The notes beneath the pieces were generated by a model. It was not told where the DNA came from. It worked only from the letters and a program-made list of their open reading frames with translations, and did not search any database. DNA of 38,443 bases from a virus: positions 1 through 38,443 of IMG/VR virus record IMGVR_UViG_3300047560_000826, one strand, 5' to 3'. Position numbers and translations under genes: made by a program. Positions 34,096-38,443 of this stretch are shown here, piece after piece. Position 1 is the stretch's first letter, and every line of letters begins with the position of its first letter.

Positions 34096-34171
34096 GCGCA
34101 ATGTAAACAGACGCAGAGAATCCGATGACGATTGCAAACATGAAACAGATGAGGTTAATGACGTTTTCCAA
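34076..34171 (-). CDS. Membrane micro-protein, antisense to the endolysin end
   Basis: A 31-residue frame from a TTG start, with AAAGGAG 7 bases upstream, encoding one membrane helix (VINLICFMFAIVIGFSASVYI). It is the last leftward gene and its 3' end overlaps the endolysin stop by 20 bases. It fits the series of single-span peptides in this operon. Too short to be sure. Confidence 0.4.
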   Translation of the reverse strand: MENVINLICFMFAIVIGFSASVYIALRILSR

Positions 34172-34292
34172 TGTAATGCTCCTTTGCTTCGCCTAGTGTC
34201 TGGAAGTATTCATCGCAGACCTTGCATCGCCATAAGACTTGTCTTGTGATCTTTGCAAGGTTCTGGTGTCTACCCTGAAAGCCGATTACCAC
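34155..34292 (-). CDS. Small C2H2-like zinc protein
   Basis: A 45-residue protein (GTG start assumed) with CKVCDEYFQTLGEAKEHYIG then KRH; C-x2-C and two His at helix end look like a C2H2 zinc finger, a DNA- or RNA-binding module. Start is uncertain; an upstream TTG at 34376 would give 73 residues but overlaps the previous gene strongly. Confidence 0.45.
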   Translation of the reverse strand: MVIGFQGRHQNLAKITRQVLWRCKVCDEYFQTLGEAKEHYIGKRH

Positions 34293-34518
34293 CCTTGAAT
34301 CGCCCCGTAGAGAGATCACGCGTTCTAGGTGCTTGGGTATTCTTGATGGCTTTGAGCTGTTCACGGGTATCAGCAAGATAATCTAAATCGGAATCGAATT
34401 TTATCCTTGGCTGGTTATTTCCCGGGCGGCGCGGTGGCGGTTTCGGCTTCTCCGCTGGAGCTGTTTCCCATTTGGGCCACGGGGCATTCGGTGCTAGGAC
34501 TGTCTTTATTTTTGTCAT
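34270..34518 (-). CDS. Small Pro/Lys-rich unknown protein
   Basis: An 82-residue basic protein: MTKIKTVLAPNAPWPKW, then Pro-rich EKPKPPPRRPGNNQPRI and a C-terminal part with DSDLDYLADTREQLKAI, ending LSTGRFKGG. It overlaps the preceding gene widely (34415-34518), so either starts are misread or the two are true overlapping genes. No family known. Confidence 0.5.
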   Translation of the reverse strand: MTKIKTVLAPNAPWPKWETAPAEKPKPPPRRPGNNQPRIKFDSDLDYLADTREQLKAIKNTQAPRTRDLSTGRFKGGNRLSG

Positions 34519-34611
34519 GTTTCTTGCCAAAGATGGCCTCAAAGTTTTTGTTAAATGTTTCGTTGTCAACGCTTAGTGGCGCGGTGCGCTACCTTTTCCT
34601 CCATCGCTCAT
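34415..34611 (-). pseudogene. Frameshifted copy of a common small phage protein (GKGSxPR / IFGK type)
   Basis: ATG 34611 overlaps the previous stop (ATGA) and has AAGGA upstream. It reads MSDGGKGSAPRH and then stops (34573-34575). One base out of frame the reading continues as PLSVDNETFNKNFEAIFGKK and on to a stop at 34415. Together they would give the usual phage pattern of GKGS-PRP-SV followed by F-x-N-F-x-x-IFGK. Adding one C in the CGCGCC run around 34576-34581 restores one 65-residue gene. A true mutation, a programmed shift or a sequence error are all possible. Confidence 0.6.
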
Positions 34612-34802
34612 TGCTTTTTCCTTTTTGGCGCTCCTGCGCGTGAGTAAACATAGAAATCTGTCACTTCTGTTTTTGGCATCTTCGATCTGGCTAGTGAGCC
34701 GTACTTTTGCCCGTTAGCTTTTTGATCTGCCTCTTTTTTGATTGAGGACATGAATTGAGGCATATATGTTTGAACATATGCGGGATGGAATGCGTTAATC
34801 AC
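34608..34802 (-). CDS. Small unknown protein
   Basis: A 64-residue basic protein (VINAFHPAYVQTYMPQFM at the start, KMPKTEVTDFYVYSRAG near the end). GTG 34802 overlaps the previous stop (GTGA), and its own stop overlaps the start at 34611. Function unknown. Confidence 0.5.
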   Translation of the reverse strand: MINAFHPAYVQTYMPQFMSSIKKEADQKANGQKYGSLARSKMPKTEVTDFYVYSRAGAPKRKKQ

Positions 34803-34873
34803 CAGAAGATCCAATCTAAAAATGCTGCTGCAATTACGATGAGAAAGAGAATATGAGTGTCGGTTATTGGCAT
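34799..34873 (-). CDS. 24-residue membrane peptide
   Basis: MPITDTHILFLIVIAAAF followed by LDWIFW: one transmembrane helix and little else. AAGGA stands 7 bases before the ATG, and both ends overlap neighbours, which supports translation. Confidence 0.5.
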   Translation of the reverse strand: MPITDTHILFLIVIAAAFLDWIFW

Positions 34874-35157
34874 TTCATAATCCTTTGTTGACGACCTGAT
34901 CGGCCAATTCGTGTTCCCTCGATCTTGATATAACCCTTTTCCAAGAGAGCTTTGTATCGCGCTGTCACGCTTGAATAGGGCAACGTTGGGAAGATTTCTA
35001 GTACCTGATCGCTGATACATCCTGTGTCTCCAAATGATTTGATGGCCTCATAGACCTTTTTTTCGAGTCCTGCTGTGTCTACTTTTTCCGCTGCTTCAAA
35101 TGATGTTTGTGGGTCATGTTTGCGAAATAACTTCGCGAGGTGTGTTCCAAAGTTCAT
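34864..35157 (-). CDS. Winged-helix DNA-binding protein
   Basis: A 97-residue protein: TSFEAAEKVDTAGLEKKVYEAI helix region, GCISDQVLEIFPTLPYSSVTARYKALLE (in part, ISDQVLEIFPTLPYSSVT) as helix-turn-helix, and GYIKIEGTRIGRSGRQQRI as wing. This is a common small phage regulator or DNA-binding protein. AGGA precedes ATG 35157. Confidence 0.7.
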   Translation of the reverse strand: MNFGTHLAKLFRKHDPQTSFEAAEKVDTAGLEKKVYEAIKSFGDTGCISDQVLEIFPTLPYSSVTARYKALLEKGYIKIEGTRIGRSGRQQRIMKCQ

Positions 35158-35282
35158 GTCTTATCCTGTATTGTTGGGTGGGGTACTCGCTGCGGCTGCG
35201 TGGGCGGGAGCAACCCCGCATACCAAGGTAGGGCAAAACCCGTTTGAAGTACCTTGCAACTATCCGCTTTCCCCCGTGAAAC
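35158..35282. other. Short stretch without a clear gene
   Basis: These 125 bases lie inside the leftward operon. On the minus strand one frame reads FCPTLVCGVAPAHAAAAS, which faintly resembles the secreted peptide at 35504 but has no good start. A small stem GAAAC/GTTTC flanks the stop of the 35283 gene. I see nothing else. Confidence 0.4.
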
Positions 35283-35501
35283 TTATTTCGTTTCTTCGAG
35301 AAGATCCATTTGATCTGGAGCTTTAGCATTCTCGACTGAGCAGCCTTTGCTGATTGCCTCAACCAAATCATCCTGCGTTGCCACACGGAGAGTCAGCATA
35401 GAGTTTGCAACATGAGACAAAGCCTGTGAGCGAACACTTGCTTTGACCAATCGGATTTCGCCACTTGGAGTGCCGACGAGATAGATGCGTTGTGTAGCCA
35501 T
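35283..35501 (-). CDS. Unknown small protein
   Basis: A 72-residue protein starting MATQRIYLVGTPSGEIRLVK, with a strand pair and a helix RSQALSHVANSM, acidic at the end. The first 50 residues resemble a short phage family whose members respond to no known task. ATG 35501 is chosen over one 7 codons upstream, which lies in the preceding gene. Confidence 0.55.
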   Translation of the reverse strand: MATQRIYLVGTPSGEIRLVKASVRSQALSHVANSMLTLRVATQDDLVEAISKGCSVENAKAPDQMDLLEETK

Positions 35502-35503
35502 GA

Positions 35504-35632
35504 TTACATCCCGCATCCACAAACTTGTTTACCGTTCATCATCACTTGGCAGCGATAAGGAGCGTATGTGGGGCAAGATGCTGCGGCAACGCCGGAGGCA
35601 ACTAAGAGAGCGATAGCAATGAGTTTTTTCAT
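35504..35632 (-). CDS. Secreted Cys-rich small protein
   Basis: A 42-residue protein with a signal peptide (MKKLIAIALLVASGVAAA, cleavage near ASA/SC) and a short mature part with four Cys (C20, C28, C38, C40) that could form two disulfides in the periplasm. AGGA precedes the ATG. If the Cys after ASGVAAAS is lipidated it could be a lipoprotein, but the lipobox fit is poor. Function unknown; superinfection exclusion is conceivable. Confidence 0.55.
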   Translation of the reverse strand: MKKLIAIALLVASGVAAASCPTYAPYRCQVMMNGKQVCGCGM

Positions 35633-35640
35633 GTGATGTC

Positions 35641-36132
35641 CTATTTGATGGTTAAGCGATCTTTGGTGACGATGTAAGCGCCTTCGATTTCCTTGCCATC
35701 CATCAAGGCTTGCTTGATCTTTGACTTAGAAGGCTCTGACGGCTTTGGATCTTCATAAAGCTCAGGTGGGATTGATGCGTCTGGCTCAATCACAACGGAA
35801 CTGTCGCGATTGAGATAGAGCTTCACTTTGAATGACCCATCTTCGGCCAAGATTTCAGTTCTACCAACTGCCTTCATGTGGTCAGCAAGGTATTTCTTCA
35901 ATCGTTCGGCTTTCTTTTTATGGGCCTCTCGCAGAGCCGTGACTCGTTTAATCACGACTGTTGCCTGATCCGCTTCCAATTCCGTGTTCAGAATGTAAGC
36001 GGCGACCGATGACAGCTTATCGCTGATCTGGTCATGTAGCTCCTCGAAGCGGGGCGTCATCACCCCGTCTTCATCGAACATTTCGTCAATGGTTTGACGA
36101 AACTCCACGGTTAAAGCGTAGAGGGATGCCAT
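35641..36132 (-). CDS. Siphovirus Gp157-like protein
   Basis: A 163-residue protein: MASLYALTVEFRQTID start, a long central coiled coil (REAHKKKAERLKKYLADHM) and C-terminal VVIEPDASIPPELY with a DG-x-E-x-x-GA ending. This is the Gp157 family pattern; in Streptococcus phages it was linked to phage resistance and it is found with SSB and recombinase genes. ATG 36132 follows the SSB-like stop by 2 bases. Confidence 0.8.
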   Translation of the reverse strand: MASLYALTVEFRQTIDEMFDEDGVMTPRFEELHDQISDKLSSVAAYILNTELEADQATVVIKRVTALREAHKKKAERLKKYLADHMKAVGRTEILAEDGSFKVKLYLNRDSSVVIEPDASIPPELYEDPKPSEPSKSKIKQALMDGKEIEGAYIVTKDRLTIK

Positions 36133-36134
36133 TT

Positions 36135-36746
36135 TTAGAATGGGATTTCCATGTCGTCGTAGTTCACGTTGCTGGATTGCAGCTCGGCAAACTGAGGTGA
36201 ATTCTTGATGTTTTCCTTGATCCACTCAGGCAGATCATTGAAGTGATCCCAATTGGGTTCAGTCATGTCGAAATAGATCACATCGTTGAATGGTTCTGGC
36301 TTGTCTTCGCGGAACTCTTTTGCCAAGGGGCGAACTTCTGCTACGTTGACATAGGTTTTCAGCCCCTTGCGCTCGTGGACGACTTTGAGCATACAGTACG
36401 CGCCGACGATCTTTTTAACCTCAAAACCTTCGAGTTCGGACGCTGTGAATGGGATGCCGCGCCAAGACTCCAGATCCTTGCGCAGAGCTGATGTTTCAGC
36501 CAGAGACAAGGTGTAGGTCTTGCCGATGGTCATTTGCTTGGTTACGCCGTCGATTTCGATGGTCATTGGTGTGCCGTCAGGCTCATAGCCTAAGAGTTCC
36601 CATTGAATGCGCACTTTGTGTTGGCCTGCGCTGTACTCAGAGATTTGATCGCCCATATCGGCAAACAGGTAACACCGAGCCACATGAACCCCTTGAGGGA
36701 CTTGCTTGAAGTTTTTGTTTCCGTTGTCTTTTGCTACTAAAGCCAT
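36135..36746 (-). CDS. SSB-like single-stranded DNA-binding protein
   Basis: A 203-residue protein starting MALVAKDNGNKNFKQVPQG, with beta strands typical of an OB fold (VRIQWELLGYE, TIGKTYTLSL, YCMLKVVHE) and a C-terminal acidic tip ending DDMEIPF, which copies the DDDIPF tip of bacterial SSB. That tip recruits replication and recombination proteins. It probably coats single strands made in replication, and fits with NinB, which acts on SSB-coated DNA. Confidence 0.7.
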   Translation of the reverse strand: MALVAKDNGNKNFKQVPQGVHVARCYLFADMGDQISEYSAGQHKVRIQWELLGYEPDGTPMTIEIDGVTKQMTIGKTYTLSLAETSALRKDLESWRGIPFTASELEGFEVKKIVGAYCMLKVVHERKGLKTYVNVAEVRPLAKEFREDKPEPFNDVIYFDMTEPNWDHFNDLPEWIKENIKNSPQFAELQSSNVNYDDMEIPF

Positions 36747-36769
36747 TTTGTTTCCTTTGAAAACCGCAA

Positions 36770-36976
36770 TTACAGGCTTGCGGTAACGCCTTTTTCCATC
36801 TGCTCAAGCAGATTCTTTTGCGCTTGCATGACTTTCTCGGCGTGGTGGAGAAGGTCGCAAAGCTCATAGATTGAAGACTCAAGGTAGCCGACATGGAAAG
36901 CCAGTCGAGCATCTTGATTCTTGCTGTGGTTTGTAGCCGCTAAACGCGCGGCATCAATGATGATGTTTGGACTCAT
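36770..36976 (-). CDS. Small helical unknown protein
   Basis: A 68-residue protein: DAARLAATNHSKNQDARL, then YELCDLLHHAEKVM and a last charged helix. ATG 36976 overlaps the stop of the membrane peptide gene (ATGA). Function unknown. Confidence 0.55.
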   Translation of the reverse strand: MSPNIIIDAARLAATNHSKNQDARLAFHVGYLESSIYELCDLLHHAEKVMQAQKNLLEQMEKGVTASL

Positions 36977-37044
36977 ACTGCCGTCCACAGGATCACAAAC
37001 GCAATAAACGCAACGGCGAATAGGATTTTGTTTAATAGGTTCAT
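36973..37044 (-). CDS. 23-residue membrane peptide
   Basis: MNLLNKILFAVAFIAFVIL followed by WTAV, a single membrane helix. ATG 37044 overlaps the previous stop and its stop overlaps the next ATG, both by ATGA. Such chaining on both sides is strong evidence that this tiny gene is translated. Confidence 0.6.
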   Translation of the reverse strand: MNLLNKILFAVAFIAFVILWTAV

Positions 37045-37316
37045 GGCTCGCTGGCCTCCTTGATTGCTTGTTCCATGTGCTTGTCGCAGTATTCTTCGAT
37101 CTCAAGACGATCTTCGCTGGTCAATTCCTGCCAGATGTCTTTTTTACCACGGATTACATGGATTTCCCAAAAGTCTTTTTCGCCAACGGTTTTGTCGCCG
37201 GGCGTGAATGTGAAGTTGACCAACACATCGGGAAACTGCTCTGTTGACCACTCATCAAGGTAATGCTCAAAGCTACCCTGAAAGCACTTTACTTTCGAGT
37301 TGAATGAAGCAGACAT
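37041..37316 (-). CDS. Unknown acidic protein
   Basis: A 91-residue acidic protein: strands at FPDVLVNFTFTP and FWEIHVIRGK, then a helix LEIEEYCDKHMEQAI. No family recognised. It overlaps the preceding winged-helix gene by 28 bases. Confidence 0.55.
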   Translation of the reverse strand: MSASFNSKVKCFQGSFEHYLDEWSTEQFPDVLVNFTFTPGDKTVGEKDFWEIHVIRGKKDIWQELTSEDRLEIEEYCDKHMEQAIKEASEP

Positions 37317-37609
37317 TCTTCCATCTCCTTGAAGTATTTGATTGCCTTTGGCGTTGTGATGATGAGCTTGGTTCGGCGGTTGCCTGCTTTGAACGCGTGA
37401 GAGATGTAACCAGTCTCAACCAGCATATCCAAACGGCGGTGAAGGGTGGCAGGAGAAGCAATCCAAGCCAAATTCATGGCCTTGGTGACTGTCAAACAAG
37501 CGCCTTGACTTTCTGCTAAACCTATTTCATTGAGAAGTGTAATGCAGTCTTGACCACAATCATGCTCAACTCGTTTAGAAAGCTCAACAAATTTCATGTA
37601 CTGATTCAT
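37289..37609 (-). CDS. Winged-helix (MarR-like) regulator
   Basis: A 106-residue protein: N-terminal helix, then LTVTKAMNLAWIASPATLHRRLDMLVETGYI, whose parts SPATLHRRLDMLVETGYI form helix-turn-helix, and NRRTKLIITTPKAIKYF as wing and last helix. It may regulate the leftward or late genes. ATG overlaps the preceding stop (ATGA). Confidence 0.65.
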   Translation of the reverse strand: MNQYMKFVELSKRVEHDCGQDCITLLNEIGLAESQGACLTVTKAMNLAWIASPATLHRRLDMLVETGYISHAFKAGNRRTKLIITTPKAIKYFKEMEECLLHSTRK

Positions 37610-38127
37610 TTTTTACCTGCTTTCTTTGTGGGCCAACCGGCCTTGACGAAATCAGCAACCACATTGGTGACTACTGGTAGCGTGCAGATTGCTTTAGCTT
37701 CATCTTCTGGAAGATACTTCTCAAATTCAGGGAGAGCATCAACTAGCTGCTTACGGGTTGAAACGCTGTATGCCACACGGCGCAGCTTGCTTTCAAGATC
37801 ATCCCTAAGTTTGTCATTATCCTTTTTCTTTTGAGCAAGCTCATCGACCTTTTTTTGAACACTTGGGGTCAATTTTGGTTTACTGCCCCATCCTGATTGC
37901 TCCCGAGCTGGATATCTAACGGACACCTCTCCGTAATTATTGTGATCTGATTTCAGCCAATCACAGATAGACGGATCATCGTACACGGCTCTGACCTTTG
38001 GATGCAGTTTCTCAACAAAATCTTTTGTGACGATCTTTCTGATTTCCTCCGAATGATCCATTTCTTTGGGTACATCGTGCATTGCCGCGCGGATAAATGA
38101 ATCTCGAATTGTGTTAGTCAATCTCAT
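37606..38127 (-). CDS. Nmad5-like protein, first gene of leftward operon
   Basis: A 173-residue protein starting MRLTNTIRDSFIRAAMHDVP, with VRAVYDDPSICDWL, VRYPAREQSGWG and a C-terminal Lys-rich tail. The N-terminal pattern and layout recall the Nmad5 domain (nucleotide-modification-associated domain 5) of phages, described from genome context only. No other base-modification gene is evident here. GAAAGACAAG precedes the ATG. The start of the operon suggests early action. Confidence 0.5.
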   Translation of the reverse strand: MRLTNTIRDSFIRAAMHDVPKEMDHSEEIRKIVTKDFVEKLHPKVRAVYDDPSICDWLKSDHNNYGEVSVRYPAREQSGWGSKPKLTPSVQKKVDELAQKKKDNDKLRDDLESKLRRVAYSVSTRKQLVDALPEFEKYLPEDEAKAICTLPVVTNVVADFVKAGWPTKKAGKK

Positions 38128-38259
38128 GTCTTGTCTTTCAGTTTTTTACATTCCAAGTCGGAACGGATGTGAGTATACACAACTAAACGGTCGAGTAAAG
38201 TAATCCCGACAAAGTTGAAGGGTCTATACAGTTTACGAAGATCAACTATAATCCAGCCC
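38128..38259. promoter_or_regulatory. Divergent control region: leftward promoter and Cro promoter
   Basis: Leftward promoter on the minus strand: TTTACT (38194-38199), 16 bases, TATACT (38172-38177), with GTTTAG in the spacer. Rightward promoter: TATACA (38225-38230), 16 bases, TATAAT (38247-38252). The rightward 16-base spacer (38231-38246) is itself operator-like. The -10 ends only 7 bases before ATG 38260, so the transcript would be nearly or fully leaderless. The two promoters stand back to back, as at a lambda-type switch, but without a CI gene. Confidence 0.6.
38231..38246. promoter_or_regulatory. Operator-like element in the Cro promoter spacer
   Basis: GTTTACGAAGATCAAC fills the spacer between TATACA and TATAAT. 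It matches the GTTTA-N6-TAAAC element of 8482 and 6834 at 11 of 16 positions. Cro autoregulation through it is an inference. Confidence 0.4.
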
Positions 38260-38439
38260 ATGAAAAAACAAGACGCAATCAAACTGGCTGGCAGTGCCAT
38301 AAAACTAGCCAAGATTCTCGGCATCACGAAAGGCGCTGTTTCCCATTGGGGAGAAGACATCCCGCGCGGTCGTGAATACGAGTTACGATACCTAAAGCCC
38401 GAATGGTTCGCGGTTGAAAAACAAAAGGAAGCAGCATGA
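38260..38439 (+). CDS. Cro-like transcription regulator
   Basis: A 59-residue protein of the P22-Cro type: MKKQDAIKLAGSAIKLAKIL, then GITKGAVSHWGEDIP as the recognition helix-turn-helix and a C-terminal tail REYELRYLKPEWFAVE. P22 Cro has the same length and the same A-V-S-x-W core. It turns down early promoters in temperate phages. No ribosome binding site is visible before ATG 38260 and the promoter -10 is very close, suggesting leaderless translation. A TTG at 38215 would extend it through the promoter and is unlikely. The 3' end is repeated at 1-123. Confidence 0.85.
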   Translation: MKKQDAIKLAGSAIKLAKILGITKGAVSHWGEDIPRGREYELRYLKPEWFAVEKQKEAA

Positions 38440-38443
38440 GTTA
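38317..38443. repeat. Terminal direct repeat, right copy
   Basis: Exact copy of 1-127; see there. It holds the 3' part of the Cro-like gene and the first codons of the MazG-like gene. Confidence 0.95.

Noticed and set aside
34407-34643. Rightward 78-residue frame after the endolysin
   Set aside because: It is antisense to coupled leftward genes and has no ribosome site or recognisable protein.
35114-35386. Leftward 90-residue basic frame across 35158-35282
   Set aside because: Arg/Lys-rich shadow overlapping two better genes, without a start site of its own.
38124-38360. A 78-residue leftward frame antisense to cro as a CI-type repressor
   Set aside because: No helix-turn-helix, no start or ribosome site, and it mirrors the cro gene; the leftward gene at 38127 has a proper start.

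Overview
The window is the complete genome of a tailed, siphovirus-type dsDNA phage. The first 127 bases (1-127) recur exactly as the last 127 (38317-38443), so the contig is circular or circularly permuted with a unit length of 38,316 bp. The 127-base overlap looks like an assembler k-mer, not a biological terminal repeat. Morphogenesis genes follow the HK97/lambda order: HNH, small and large terminase, portal, S78 protease, HK97-fold capsid, connectors, tail tube, frameshifted tail chaperone, tape measure, J-like tip protein, fibres, lysis. No integrase, CI-like repressor, partition gene or tRNA was recognised, so a virulent life style is likely although a Cro-like regulator remains. Gene families (RusA, NinB, DUF1376, DUF6378, Gp157) and freshwater-phage-like fibres suggest a Gram-negative, perhaps betaproteobacterial, aquatic host; this is inference.

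Layout. (1) 38260 across the junction to 6643, rightward: cro-like regulator, MazG-like, DUF1376 replication protein with internal 7-bp iterons, RusA, DUF6378, NinB and small ORFs, interrupted by an HNH endonuclease that has its own near-consensus promoter. (2) 6644-8500, leftward: a compact accessory operon of seven small unknown genes with its own promoter and terminator. (3) 8527-34095, rightward: packaging, head, tail, fibres, glycosyltransferase and lysis. (4) 38127 down to 34076, leftward: an early operon with an Nmad5-like protein, two winged-helix proteins, an SSB-like protein, Gp157 and several membrane or secreted peptides of 23-42 residues.

Most notable points: two tandem major-capsid paralogues, only the first with a delta (scaffold) domain, separated by a textbook UUCG terminator; an A_AAA_AAC slippery site that fuses the tail chaperones; a GPT-rich collagen-like fibre directly followed by a TPR glycosyltransferase; two mutually exclusive RNA hairpins, one of which buries the start codon of a fibre-region gene; a tandem-repeat region upstream of terminase that may hold the packaging site; leftward promoters sharing TTTACT-N16-TATACT with GTTTA/TAAAC operator-like elements; and a frameshifted copy of a common small phage gene.

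Product names are from recognition of sequence motifs by eye; no searches were run.
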